64,000 nucleotides of DNA from JBEKUY01 sp049514555 (GTDB lineage Bacteria; Acidobacteriota; Terriglobia; Acidiferrales; UBA7541): assembly GCA_049514555.1 (NCBI GenBank), contig JBEKUY010000001.1, positions 655,033 to 719,032 of the forward strand, given 5' to 3'. This document shows, piece after piece, positions 1-8,576 of the stretch. The position numbers and the translations under genes are program-made. The number at the start of each line of letters is the position of its first letter. Position 1 is the stretch's first letter. A model generated the notes under the pieces. It saw only the letters and a program-made list of their open reading frames with translations, ran no database searches and had not been told where the DNA came from.

Positions 1-227
1 ACCGTGGTTCCATCGGCCACGGCCGGGAACCGCAACTGCTGCCCCATGGGAATCGTCAAGCTGGGGAGGACGGTCGTCTTGGCTTTGGTCGCTCGGTATC
101 TGGGCAGGACGACCGCCACTTCCTGGCCGCAGGCCACCAGCGCCTTCGGCAGAGCCTCGACGACGTCCGCCAAGCCGCCCGTCTTCGAAAACGGCAATCC
201 CTCCGAAGCGACAAACAGTATTTTCAT
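1..227 (-). CDS. glgA: Glycogen/starch synthase, N-terminal part (cut by window edge)
   Basis: The reverse strand from 227 reads MKILFVASEGLPFSKTGGL, then ADVVEALPKAL and VVLPRY. This is the classic N-terminus of bacterial glycogen synthase (GT5), which adds ADP-glucose to a growing alpha-1,4-glucan in the cytoplasm. The K-T-G-G-L motif, which contacts ADP-glucose in this family, is at about residues 15-19. Only about 75 residues lie inside the window and the frame is open to base 1. The start is supported by a purine-rich GGGGGAG ribosome-binding site 5-6 bases upstream. About 230 bases without a gene separate it from the permease gene that follows. The family is clear; only the C-terminal part is unseen. 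Confidence 0.9.
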   Translation of the reverse strand, partial: MKILFVASEGLPFSKTGGLADVVEALPKALVACGQEVAVVLPRYRATKAKTTVLPSLTIPMGQQLRFPAVADGTT

Positions 228-457
228 TGCTCCCCCGCCAATCGACTGACCTTACTGGAACGATTGCGCCTCGTCAAGCACACGCTCCGGCCCGGCATTC
301 TATTCTTCCTCATTTTTCTTACGCGATTGTTGCTCCCGTTCGCGAGCAGACGAGAGTCCTCGCCGAATCCAAAGCGCATTCTCTGTTTGTCTCTGCGATG
401 GTGATGGTTGTTTGAGGAGATGACCGCAGGCCGAGCTGAACCGTCACACCGCGAACG

Positions 458-2893
458 TCACTCTTCGCGCAGGGCCACCATGGGGTCGATCTTCGTCGCC
501 CGCTGCGCGGGCACGTAGCACGCCAGCAGCGCCGCTGCCAGCAGCGTCAGGAGGACGCCCACGAACGATCGCCCGTCAAAAGCGTTCACGTTGTACAACA
601 GGCTTTTCACTGTCCGCCCGACAAAGTAGACGCCTGGGAGTCCCAGCGCCAGCCCGATCAGCGCCGACTTCATCCCGTCTTTGACCACCAGCCTCAACAC
701 CTCGATCCGGTCCGCGCCCAGGGCTATGCGAATGCCCATCTCGTGGTTCCGCTGGTTGACAGAAAAGGTCATCACCCCGTAGATACCGATCGCCGCGAGG
801 AGCAGCGCCAACCCGGCGAAGCTCCCAAACACGACAACGGCAAATCGGTCGGGCGCCACCGATTCGCTCACCACTTGGTCGAGCGTTTTCACTTGCGTCA
901 TGGGTAGGTCGGCATTGATCGTCCGGATCGCGGTAGCCAAGCTGCGCGACAACGCCGCCGGATCTCCGGAAGTCCGCACAGCGATTATGGTGTTGGACCA
1001 GGGACTCTGATCGAAAGGCACATCGACCTCTGGCGAGTCGCTTACCGGACGAGAGCCATACTGCACATCGTGGAAGACGCCGACGATCTGCCATTCAACT
1101 GGCGCACCGAGCGGCGGCTGTTGCCCGGCCAGCAACTCCGGGATCTTGATCCGCTGCGTGAGCGGATCCATTCCTTGCATATATTTGCGCACGAAGCCCT
1201 CGCTGACGATCGCCACGCGGCCGCCGCCCGCCTGGTCCTGCGCGGTCAGGTACCGGCCGCGCGTCAGCCGGATGCCATACGTCTGGTAGTAACCCGGCGT
1301 CACGGGTTGGTAAGCCACCGAAGGCTGCTTCATGATGTCGTCGTAGGGCTGGCCCACGATAGCGAACGGCAGATAGCCGGCGCCGCCAGCCGGCATGCCA
1401 GGTGCCAGCGCCGCCCGCGAAACGCCCGGCACCGCCTCAATCTTCTCCAATAGCTGCCTGTAGAGACTGCGGATTTGCTCGGGGTGGGCCGTGCGGCTCT
1501 CCGGCATGGGCACTGCAAATGTGAGCACGTGGTCGGTCCGGATCCCCAGGTCCGCCCGCATCACGTTCCAGAAACTCCGAATGATCAGTCCCGCCCCCGC
1601 CACCAGCACGAGAGCCAGCGCGAATTCCGCAATCACCAGGACGCGCCGCAGCCGAAGATGCCCGGCCCCTGCCGAAGACCGCCCGCCCTCCTTCAGGAGG
1701 TCGTTGACGTTCTGCCGGGCCGCGTGCCACGCCGGCGCACTCCCGAAAAGAACTCCGCTCAACATCGTCGCGCCCAAGGTAAAGAGAAGCACTGGAATAC
1801 TCAATCGCGGATCCGCCTCGTAGGGAATTCCCAGGGCGTTGCGAGGCATCAGTCCCATGACCCCATTGAGAATCATGAAGGCCAGGAACACCCCCAGGGC
1901 GCCACCGATCATGGCTAACGCGAGACTCTCGATCAGAAACTGCCGGAAGATTCTTCCGCGCGTTGCGCCGTGTGAAAGGCGAATGGCGATCTCTTTCTGC
2001 CGCGAGGTCCCCCACGCGAGCAGCAGATTCGCAATGTTCACGCAGGCAATCAGCAGTACGAAGCAGACCGCGCCCATCATCAACCACAAGGCCATCCGCG
2101 TATTGCGCGGCAGAAAGTCGTTCTTCAGCGGCTCCACGCTCACCGTCAAGCCTTCATTCGTCTTCGGATAGGTTTGGGCGAGGCGTTGCGCGATCACGGC
2201 CATGTCGGCATTCGCTGCGGCGAGTGTCACCCCTGGTTTGAGCCGTCCCATCACCAGCAAATAATGGAATTCCCGGGTAATGTCCTCCGGCCGCAACGCC
2301 AGCGGCACGCTGATCTGGCTATCTCCCCTGTCGCTGGGGCTCGGCGCGGCGACTCCCACGACCGTGTAAAGCTCGCCGCTCATCCGAAGCTTCTTGCCGA
2401 CAATGTCGGGATCGCTGCCGAACTGCTTCCGCCAATAGGAGTAGTTGAGGATTACGACGTGGTCGTTCCCCGGCTGGGCGTCCTCGGGTAGGAAGTGCCT
2501 CCCAAGAAAAGCCTTCTCTCCTACGACGGTGTCGAAGAATCCAGGTGTGGACCTCGTTGCCTGGACCTGATCGGTCCAGTCCGCGGTAGTGATCGTAAAG
2601 CCCGCGCCGGTCCACGCGTCGAGCGACTGGAAGACGTTGTTCTGTTTCTGCCAGTCGAGAAAATCGCTTGGCGAGGCGCCGTTGCGTTCGCCCTTATTGT
2701 GCATCCACACCATCACAAGTTGGTCGGCGTTGGGATAGGGAAGGGGCGCTAGAAGTACGGCGTAGAGCAGGCTGAAAATGGCTGTGTTGGCGCCGATGCC
2801 CAGCGCCAGCGCAAGGACTGCCACCACCGTGAACCCGGGACTCTTCCACAACAGCCGCAGCCCGAACCGGACGTCACGCCAGAAGTTTCTCAT
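458..2893 (-). CDS. ADOP-family (acidobacterial duplicated orphan permease) MacB-like ABC transporter permease
   Basis: 811 residues in two similar halves. Each half has an FtsX-like domain with a transmembrane helix, a large extracytoplasmic MacB-type core, and three helices. The N-terminus (FWRDVRFGLRLLWKSPGFT, then an A-L-G-I-G-A-N-T-A-I-F motif) is diagnostic of the ADOP family. FtsX-type three-helix bundles lie near residues 270-400 and 690-805; the second contains MGIRIALGA and the protein ends in KIDPMVALREE. No ATPase gene is adjacent, as is usual for these orphan permeases. The family is strongly expanded in Acidobacteriota. The transported substrate is unknown; export or envelope remodelling is inferred from MacB. 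The start is the ATG that gives the conserved N-terminus. Confidence 0.88.
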   Translation of the reverse strand: MRNFWRDVRFGLRLLWKSPGFTVVAVLALALGIGANTAIFSLLYAVLLAPLPYPNADQLVMVWMHNKGERNGASPSDFLDWQKQNNVFQSLDAWTGAGFTITTADWTDQVQATRSTPGFFDTVVGEKAFLGRHFLPEDAQPGNDHVVILNYSYWRKQFGSDPDIVGKKLRMSGELYTVVGVAAPSPSDRGDSQISVPLALRPEDITREFHYLLVMGRLKPGVTLAAANADMAVIAQRLAQTYPKTNEGLTVSVEPLKNDFLPRNTRMALWLMMGAVCFVLLIACVNIANLLLAWGTSRQKEIAIRLSHGATRGRIFRQFLIESLALAMIGGALGVFLAFMILNGVMGLMPRNALGIPYEADPRLSIPVLLFTLGATMLSGVLFGSAPAWHAARQNVNDLLKEGGRSSAGAGHLRLRRVLVIAEFALALVLVAGAGLIIRSFWNVMRADLGIRTDHVLTFAVPMPESRTAHPEQIRSLYRQLLEKIEAVPGVSRAALAPGMPAGGAGYLPFAIVGQPYDDIMKQPSVAYQPVTPGYYQTYGIRLTRGRYLTAQDQAGGGRVAIVSEGFVRKYMQGMDPLTQRIKIPELLAGQQPPLGAPVEWQIVGVFHDVQYGSRPVSDSPEVDVPFDQSPWSNTIIAVRTSGDPAALSRSLATAIRTINADLPMTQVKTLDQVVSESVAPDRFAVVVFGSFAGLALLLAAIGIYGVMTFSVNQRNHEMGIRIALGADRIEVLRLVVKDGMKSALIGLALGLPGVYFVGRTVKSLLYNVNAFDGRSFVGVLLTLLAAALLACYVPAQRATKIDPMVALREE

Positions 2894-3052
2894 TCCGTTG
2901 CCCTCCCACTATTCCCGGCAGCGCTCTCTGAGGCGACCTGCAGCCCAGGTTACAAGAGATCGGTGGCAGGTCCTCTGCCATATGAGAAGTTGGCCACCGC
3001 ATTCAGAGCAAAGGACTTAGCCCGTAGGACCCGCCTCAGCAACCATACGTTC

Positions 3053-3090
3053 TGTCCGCCTCCGAACACTCCTCTGTCCGCTTGCGAACA
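3053..3090. promoter_or_regulatory. Pair of 16-bp operator-like repeats upstream of the ADOP permease
   Basis: Two near-identical 16-mers, TGTCCGCCTCCGAACA at 3053-3068 and TGTCCGCTTGCGAACA at 3075-3090, start exactly 22 bp apart, about two helical turns. Each is an imperfect inverted repeat (TGTCCG/CGAACA). They lie about 160-200 bp upstream of the permease start. The layout suggests cooperative binding by a dimeric repressor. ADOP genes are often linked to PadR-type regulators, but no regulator gene is present here. Confidence 0.45.
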
Positions 3091-3126
3091 GTCCCGCTCA
3101 ATCTCATAGACGCTTCAGGATGGGCT

Positions 3127-3879
3127 TTAGTTCATTCGCACGGCGCCTCGGACGAACGCAGCGACCAACGCGCCGACCTGCTCTGGGTCTTCGCCGAACG
3201 AGCGGTCGTTGATGACGGGATTAGCGGGATTGCTGTTCACGTCGGCCACGGGAGCGAGCGCCCACTGAACGCCGATGGCGCGGGCCTCGCGAGCGGTGAT
3301 GGCGGCGAAGCGCTCGACCGCGGCGGGGTCGTCCACCGCCCCGAAGGCCATGGGCCAGGGGAATCCGGGGACATCGATCAGGCGCGAGGCAACTCCGCGC
3401 TCGATATCTGCAGCGAGGGGCAAGGGCAGCTTCGAGTCGCGCTGCAACTGGTTGGCGACCCGCGCGGCGTCCAGCGGCGCACTCCGCAACGGCCCAGCAT
3501 TGCTGAAGTGCATGCCGAAGACCACCGAGCCGATGTGATATTTCTGCAGCTCGTCGTGGAGAGCTTTGTATTCGTGGCTGTCGAAGCCCCTATAGTCGGC
3601 GTAGTAACGCACTTGCAGCATCTGCCCGACCTTCTCTTCGAGCGTGAGGCCTTGGAGGGTTTGCTCCGCCCAGGTGCGGCCCTCTGCGGTCAGCCCCACG
3701 GGGCCGGGATTGTCTCGCCTGGCGTCCGTTTGGGCAAAGCAAGGGCAAGACAACGTAGTAAGAGCCAAGACTACCCAAAACGGCGTCCACAGATGCTGGC
3801 GCCGCCAGGGTTTCGAACATGTGATGGTGTGTGAGAAACCGTCCTCATCTACGCAGGTCATCTGACAGAATCGTCGCAA
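3127..3879 (-). pseudogene. Glycoside hydrolase family 3, N-terminal fragment (3' truncated)
   Basis: The ORF carries an export-signal-like stretch (WVVLALTTLSCPCFAQ, about residues 34-49) and then the N-terminal half of a GH3 (beta-glucosidase/N-acetylhexosaminidase type) TIM barrel. Visible landmarks are LTLEEKVGQMLQ, PLPLAADIERG, APVADVNSNPANPVINDRSF and GEDPEQVGALVAAFVRGA. The family normally continues with a K-H-F-P-G-H motif and the catalytic aspartate. Here the frame runs into VRMN and a stop, so the nucleophile and the whole second half are missing. The 5' end overlaps an RHS fragment and no convincing start codon precedes the signal. Together these point to a decayed gene left by a rearrangement. 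Activity is not expected. Confidence 0.75.
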
Positions 3880-4222
3880 TCACCTTGCCGCCGCTGAAAA
3901 TGTACACCGTTGCGGCCCCGCTCGGCGGCGTCTTCTTCACCCGCAGGCCATTGCCGTCGTATGCGTAGGCGTAAAGTCCATAGCCCTGGTTGTTGTTGCT
4001 GGCCACCTTGTTTTCGCCATCGTACACCAACGTGTTCGCGCCATCGTAAGTCATGTTCCCACTCGCGTCATAGGTGAACCCCGTGTTAGTGAGGCGGTTC
4101 GTCGTGGCGTCCACGGTGAAGCTGGGTGAGGGCGGCGCAGGCGACAGCACCGTGTCCGGCTGCACGTTCTGCGCGAGGCGGTTGCCGTAGCGGTCGTAGG
4201 TCCAGGTCAGGTCCCACTTCGG
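3845..4222 (-). pseudogene. RHS/YD-repeat protein fragment
   Basis: The reverse strand downstream of a TAA at 4223-4225 encodes typical YD repeats: LTWTYDRYGNRLAQN, FTYDASGNMTYDG, LVYDGENKV and YAYDGNGLRVKK, then a VYIFSGGKVIA segment. RHS/YD proteins are very large surface or toxin-delivery shells, often more than 1,000 residues. Only about 126 residues remain, with neither an N-terminal anchor nor a C-terminal toxin domain. The fragment ends by overlapping the truncated GH3 ORF and starts about 30 bp from rsmA. A GTG at 4165 could in principle start a 106-residue product, but a functional gene is unlikely. I read this as debris from recombination at an RHS locus. Confidence 0.75.
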
Positions 4223-4255
4223 TTAGATGGTCGAGCAGGCCATTCCTGCTAAACT

Positions 4256-5092
4256 GTGGCGCAAATGACCCGTCAGCGCCTCGGCCAGCATTTCCTCACC
4301 GATCCCGGCTGGCGTCAGAAGATTGCCCGCGCCATCGGTTTGGAGACTTCGTCTTCGCAAGCTCCCTGGCTGGAAATCGGCGCCGGCCACGGCGAAATGA
4401 CTCGGCTCCTCGCCGCCACCGGCGTCCCCGTCTTCGCCGTCGAGCTCGATAGCGCGCTCGCGCGGCGCCTCGCGACCCTCTCCGCCGACCACCCCAATCT
4501 CCACGTGATCCACGGCGACGTCCTCCATCTCGACCTCGCCAGAGTGCTCCCTCTCGGGCCGATGCGCATTTACGGCAATCTGCCCTACTACATCACGTCA
4601 CCGATTCTGCACCGCCTCTTTGAATTCGCCGAGCGCATCGAAGTCATCCACCTGGTCATCCAGCTTGAAGTGGCCCTCCGGCTGGCCGCCCGCCCGGGGT
4701 CACGTTCGTACGGGTATCTCTCCGTGGCCACACAGTACTTCACCCGCCCCGAGATCGTCCTGCGTATTCTCCGCGGCGCCTTCCGCCCGCCGCCCAAGGT
4801 CACCTCGGCGCTGGTCACCTTGCGGCTTCCCGGCGAACGCGGGCGCCTGACAATCCACGATGAGCAGCGCTTTTTCGACTTCGTCAAGCTCGCCTTCGCA
4901 CAGAAGCGCAAGACGCTCGCCAACAACCTCCGCCCGCTTGCTTCGCCTGAAATCTCCGGCGTCGCGTTCGCGAAACTCGGGCTCCGTCCCGACGCTCGCG
5001 CCGAGCAATTGAGCGTGGCGGAATTCGCGGCGCTTTTTCGCTTGCTGGTTCCCCCGCCGGAATCCGCAGAGAGTTTTGAAGCTAACTTGTAG
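4256..5092 (+). CDS. rsmA: 16S rRNA (adenine1518-N6/adenine1519-N6)-dimethyltransferase
   Basis: About 278 residues, normal for RsmA/KsgA, which dimethylates two adjacent adenines in the 3'-terminal hairpin of 16S rRNA late in 30S assembly. The N-terminal QRLGQHFLTDP motif, the SAM-binding loop LEIGAGHGEMT (about residues 40-50), the acidic VELD motif and the catalytic NLPYYITSPI (residues 105-114) are all present. The C-terminal small domain contains FAQKRKTLANNL. Two starts fit: GTG at 4256 (MAQMTRQRL) or ATG at 4265. The latter gives the commoner N-terminus. The gene stands alone, converging with a GDPD gene, and starts just after the RHS scar. Confidence 0.95.
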   Translation: MAQMTRQRLGQHFLTDPGWRQKIARAIGLETSSSQAPWLEIGAGHGEMTRLLAATGVPVFAVELDSALARRLATLSADHPNLHVIHGDVLHLDLARVLPLGPMRIYGNLPYYITSPILHRLFEFAERIEVIHLVIQLEVALRLAARPGSRSYGYLSVATQYFTRPEIVLRILRGAFRPPPKVTSALVTLRLPGERGRLTIHDEQRFFDFVKLAFAQKRKTLANNLRPLASPEISGVAFAKLGLRPDARAEQLSVAEFAALFRLLVPPPESAESFEANL

Positions 5093-5095
5093 TTT

Positions 5096-5131
5096 GGTTT
5101 TTCTTATCCTGGAAAGGATCGAGGAAAAACC
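5096..5131. terminator. Bidirectional terminator-like hairpin between rsmA and the GDPD gene
   Basis: GGTTTTTC (5096-5103) pairs with GAAAAACC (5124-5131), and ATCC/GGAT (5106-5109, 5116-5119) closes a six-base loop. The T-rich and A-rich arms give a U-tract whichever strand is transcribed, which suits the convergent neighbouring genes ending at 5092 and 5172. Confidence 0.6.
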
Positions 5132-5171
5132 TGCTCCAGCATCATTTCCAGTACATTTCCAAACAGTGCGT

Positions 5172-5948
5172 CTACCCGGGCTTTTTCTGCGCGCCGATGA
5201 GGCGGTCGGGATAATCGGTGACGATGCCGTCCACGCCCGCCTGCGCGAGGGCCCGCATCTGCGCCGGATGATTCACCGTCCAGACCAACACCGGCATATC
5301 CGCGCGGCGCGCCTCGCGGAGAAGCGCCGGCGTGACTAGGTCCGCAGGCACTCCCAATTGCCGCGCTCCTGAATTCGCGGCCAACTGGATGGCGTTTCCC
5401 TCGAGCTTTTCGACCAGCAAACCCGTCATGACGGTCGGTTCGATCTTCCGCAGCGCACGGAGGGTCCCGCAATCAAAGGAAAGCACCACCGCGCGCGCCA
5501 GCTCACCGGCGTCCCGCAGCGCGCCCACCAGCGCGTGCTCGGCCCCCCACGCCGCGCACGGTTTCAGCTCGAGGTAGAACACCACATCGAGTTTGCGCGC
5601 CAGCACCAGAATCTCTTCCAGCGTGGGGATCTTCTCCCCCGCGAACTCGCTCCCGAACCACGCTCCCGCGTCCAGTTGCCTCAATTCGCCGAGCGTCTTC
5701 TCGTGCACCGCTCCGGTTCCCGAGGTGGTCCGCTCGAGCGTGGTATCGTGAATGGCCACGAAATGCGCGTCGCGTGAGAGCTGCAGGTCCGTCTCGATAA
5801 ACCCGGCGCCGAGTTCCGCCGCCCGCCGGAATGCGGCCAGGGTGTTCTCCGGGGCATGTCCGGAAGCGCCTCGATGGGCCACAACCCACACCTCGCTTGC
5901 CCTCCTCTCTACGCCTGCGCGCCAGTCCGCCCGGCCCAGCGCACCCAT
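5172..5948 (-). CDS. Glycerophosphodiester phosphodiesterase (GDPD family)
   Basis: About 258 residues with the full GDPD TIM-barrel signature. It has the catalytic HRG motif followed by PENTLAAF (about residues 25-37), the metal-binding ETDLQLSRD and the second catalytic His in VAIHDTTLERTT. IPTLEEIL, FYLELKP, a late VWTVNHP motif and GIVTDYPD complete the fold. The enzyme hydrolyses glycerophosphodiesters such as glycerophosphoethanolamine to glycerol-3-phosphate and an alcohol. No signal peptide is visible, so a cytoplasmic UgpQ-like role is likely. The ATG at 5948 adds about 15 residues before the domain, and the true start could lie slightly downstream. The ends of this gene and rsmA flank a shared hairpin. 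Confidence 0.92.
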   Translation of the reverse strand: MGALGRADWRAGVERRASEVWVVAHRGASGHAPENTLAAFRRAAELGAGFIETDLQLSRDAHFVAIHDTTLERTTSGTGAVHEKTLGELRQLDAGAWFGSEFAGEKIPTLEEILVLARKLDVVFYLELKPCAAWGAEHALVGALRDAGELARAVVLSFDCGTLRALRKIEPTVMTGLLVEKLEGNAIQLAANSGARQLGVPADLVTPALLREARRADMPVLVWTVNHPAQMRALAQAGVDGIVTDYPDRLIGAQKKPG

Positions 5949-6045
5949 GCTAGCAAAGCTGCGGCCCGACCGGCTCAGATAGCCCTCTCCCCTGCTTCCT
6001 GAATCTAACCATAGGAACCAGTGCTCTCGCTAAAGGAGGGAAGAC

Positions 6046-6612
6046 ATGAAGTTTCACCTACGAAGCCTGCTACTCAGCTTGCTCGCCATCGGCTTCCTGG
6101 CAGCCGCAGGTCCGGCCTATCCAGGGCAGAATCCGGAGAAGAAACCGCGCGACGATGCGAAATACACGGCGTGGTTGCAGAAGGAAGTTCGCCACCAACT
6201 CGTCATGCTGCCTTACTACACGGTCTTCGACAATCTCGAGTATCGTGTCGAAGGCGACAAAGTCATTCTTTCCGGCCAGGTCACGCGCCCGGCTCTAAAA
6301 TCCGACGCCGAGAACGCCGTGAAATCCCTGGAAGGAGTCTCTCAGGTCGTCAACAACATCGAGGTGCTGCCTCCGAGTCCCATGGACGACCAACTGCGCC
6401 ACAGCCTCTTTCGCGCCATCTACGGCGATTCGGCGCTGTCAAAGTACGCATGGCCGGTCGTCCAATCCATCCACATCATCGTGAACGGTGGCCACGTGAC
6501 GCTCGAGGGCGTGGTGGACAACGAAGGGGATAAGAACATCGCGGGCATCCGCGCCAATGGAGTCCCCGACGTGTTTTCGGTGCAGAACAATCTGCGCGTC
6601 GAAAAACACTGA
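6046..6612 (+). CDS. Exported BON-domain protein (two BON domains)
   Basis: The 188-residue product starts with a clear signal peptide (MKFHLRSLLLSLLAIGFLA, cleavage expected near the A-G-P-A region). Two BON domains follow, at about residues 40-105 and 115-187. Each has the typical pattern of a short amphipathic helix, a G-D/G-H-V-x-L-x-G-x-V strand (VILSGQV, VTLEGVV) and a closing G-V-x-x-V-x-N-N segment. BON domains bind phospholipid or envelope components, and OsmY and Kbp are relatives. A periplasmic envelope-stress role is inferred. A strong GGAGGGAAGAC ribosome-binding site precedes the ATG. It is monocistronic, converging with the gene at 6698. Confidence 0.85.
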   Translation: MKFHLRSLLLSLLAIGFLAAAGPAYPGQNPEKKPRDDAKYTAWLQKEVRHQLVMLPYYTVFDNLEYRVEGDKVILSGQVTRPALKSDAENAVKSLEGVSQVVNNIEVLPPSPMDDQLRHSLFRAIYGDSALSKYAWPVVQSIHIIVNGGHVTLEGVVDNEGDKNIAGIRANGVPDVFSVQNNLRVEKH

Positions 6613-6623
6613 TTGCCGGCGCT

Positions 6624-6650
6624 GGCGCTGCGAGATCGCACTGCAGCGCC
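6624..6650. terminator. GC-rich hairpin downstream of the BON gene
   Basis: GGCGCTGC (6624-6631) and GCAGCGCC (6643-6650) form a perfect 8-bp stem with an 11-base loop, 12 bases after the BON stop codon and before the convergent gene ending at 6698. There is no run of T residues, so it is a weak or factor-assisted terminator candidate. Confidence 0.4.
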
Positions 6651-6697
6651 GACTCGACCCAGGGGAGCCGTCGCGGTGAGGCATGGCGCGGCGGCTC

Positions 6698-7354
6698 TCA
6701 CTTATAAGCCACCACAAGCTCACCGTTTTCGATTCGCAGATCGCTCAAATCGTCGGGCAGGCGCAGCTTCTCGCGGTTCTCCGGCGACTCCATCATCTTG
6801 CGCACAGCCGATTCGAGGGTGGACTGCGGGAGGGGCAGCGCCCCAATTTTCCCGCTCACCGGTTCAAATTGCAGATAACCATTTGCCGCGTGCAGTTTCC
6901 CTTCAAGGTCGAGAGTCAAGTCCTTACCGTGAAAATCAAAGACGACGTAGGCATGCACGAGATCATCGTTCATGCTGACCTTCACGTCGCGGACGTTCGA
7001 TTGCACTTCTTCCAGCGTCGGCTCGCTTCCGGTGGCGGCCGGAGCAGAGGGGCCGGGGTTTAGGGCCAGATGAGAACTGAGAAACGAATTCAGTTCCGCT
7101 TCGTCCACGCGCAGGACCGGCGGCGTCCCGGTGGAGGCATCAGCCTGCGCCTGCTGCAACTTCGCTTCCAGGCGACTCGCAGCCGCTGGGTCGGCCTGAA
7201 CGGCGGGCGGCGCCGACTTGTGGAACATAAGTATCAGTGTGACCACGCCGGCCGCGATGGTGGCCCAGGTCACCACGCGCCAAGTAATGCGCCAAACGCT
7301 CCGCGGTTTCCGCTCGGGAGATCCGTTGGTAATCGGTGGGCTTGGGCTTGGCAT
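6698..7354 (-). CDS. Membrane-anchored protein of unknown function
   Basis: 218 residues from the ATG at 7354, chosen because GAGAGGAC lies just upstream; an ATG at 7372 is possible. The N-terminus is proline/serine rich. One transmembrane helix follows at about residues 27-45 (VVTWATIAAGVVTLILMF), then a periplasmic or external domain. The soluble part has an alternating beta pattern (VRDVKVSMNDDLVHAYVVF, DLTLDLEGKLHAANGYLQF) and ends in LRIENGELVVAYK. This resembles lipid- or sterol-binding tubular folds only loosely. I do not recognise the family. It sits alone between a BON protein and a sigma factor gene, consistent with an envelope role. Confidence 0.7.
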   Translation of the reverse strand: MPSPSPPITNGSPERKPRSVWRITWRVVTWATIAAGVVTLILMFHKSAPPAVQADPAAASRLEAKLQQAQADASTGTPPVLRVDEAELNSFLSSHLALNPGPSAPAATGSEPTLEEVQSNVRDVKVSMNDDLVHAYVVFDFHGKDLTLDLEGKLHAANGYLQFEPVSGKIGALPLPQSTLESAVRKMMESPENREKLRLPDDLSDLRIENGELVVAYK

Positions 7355-7639
7355 GATGTCCTCTCTACGCACTGGCGCGGCACTTCGCGGTTGAGCGAAT
7401 GGCTTAGGCTAACTCGAAACCAAGGCGGCGAATGGCCCCTCAGGAGAAAGGCCGCGAAACCGATACCGGCCCATTGGACAGACGCTTGGGACTGACCGGT
7501 TTCGAGACAGCAAATCCCGGAAGCGGGCACTCGACATACTCTCGCTGTAACATTTCACCGCTAAGTGCTTTATTCTGCGCTGCTTACACTCTGGAAGCGA
7601 TGGAACGTCGTGTGCCATTCCCAAACCTGAAAGGAACCC

Positions 7640-8341
7640 ATGAGCGCACTCGCAACCATTGCCGAAGCTCAATTCACCGCATCTACCGCCAAGCTTGCCG
7701 AGCGGAAACATCGCCCATTCATATCTTTGCTCGCGCCAGCTCTGCCGGGCGCCCTGCGCGCCGCGCGCGCGATTACCCGGAACGTCGAGGATGCCGAAGA
7801 CGTTCAACAGACAGCGGCCATGCGCGCGTTCGCGCACCTGGGCGAGTTCAAGGGCCGCGACGAAACACCAGAAAGACTCTTCGCGGCGTGGTTCACGCGG
7901 ATCGCGGCAAACGAGGCCATCGACACCGTGCGGCGCCGCCACGCGGGGCGCGTGATTTCGTTCGATGATCCGACCCCGGCGGGCGAGGAGAATCCACTGC
8001 TCGGCTCGCTGGCCACCGCTCCAGACGACAATCCCGAGCAGCATTACGCGAGGCTCGAATTGCTCCGGCACGTTGCCGACGCTATCGAACAGCTCGAGCC
8101 ACGCATGCGCCGCGTCTGCTTGCTGCGCGACGTGGCACAGCTCTCGACGCGCGAAACCGCGGAGAAACTCGGCATCCCTTCGGCCACCGTGCGCGTGCGG
8201 CTCTTCCGCGCGCGGCTCGCGATGCGCGAGTGCCTGCGTCATCTCCTTGAAGATCGTCACAACGCGCATCCCGAGCGGACGTCTTCGCGTGCTCGCTTGT
8301 CCGCTCCGTGCATGATGGCTTCGGCAGCGTGCGGAGACTGA
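7640..8341 (+). CDS. ECF-type RNA polymerase sigma factor
   Basis: About 233 residues. Sigma region 2 is at about 35-105 (ARAITRNVEDAEDVQQTAAMRAF, then WFTRIAANEAIDTVRRR). Region 4 is at about 140-205 (LEPRMRRVCLLRDVAQLST, then ETAEKLGIPSATVRVRLFRAR), carrying the helix-turn-helix. The linker is long. It would direct RNA polymerase to a stress- or envelope-related regulon. No anti-sigma gene is adjacent, although a 30-residue tail after region 4 ends in cysteine-containing sequence. The ATG at 7640 follows AAGGAACCC. The 285 bases between it and the divergent gene at 7354 hold no other gene and should contain both promoters. Confidence 0.88.
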   Translation: MSALATIAEAQFTASTAKLAERKHRPFISLLAPALPGALRAARAITRNVEDAEDVQQTAAMRAFAHLGEFKGRDETPERLFAAWFTRIAANEAIDTVRRRHAGRVISFDDPTPAGEENPLLGSLATAPDDNPEQHYARLELLRHVADAIEQLEPRMRRVCLLRDVAQLSTRETAEKLGIPSATVRVRLFRARLAMRECLRHLLEDRHNAHPERTSSRARLSAPCMMASAACGD

Positions 8342-8576
8342 CGCGGCTCGATCTATTAACGGCGTACTGCAAGCCCTTGCCTCTTGCCGTCATTTCGAGG
8401 AAGGAGGTATCCCTCTTCATCCCTGAGGTCGTTTTCTTCTGCCTGCCCTGACCACGCCGCTATCGTCACGCTCATACCCCGTTGCGCTGAAGCCCTGGCG
8501 CAGGCTCGCCGGCGCCAGAGCGGCGCGGCGCGCGCGTCAGGGGCGGACGCAGAGCCGGCGGGGTGCGGTGGGCGAA

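Noticed and set aside
3082..3834. 250-codon forward ORF
   Set aside because: It is the exact antisense of the GH3 fragment and has no family features.
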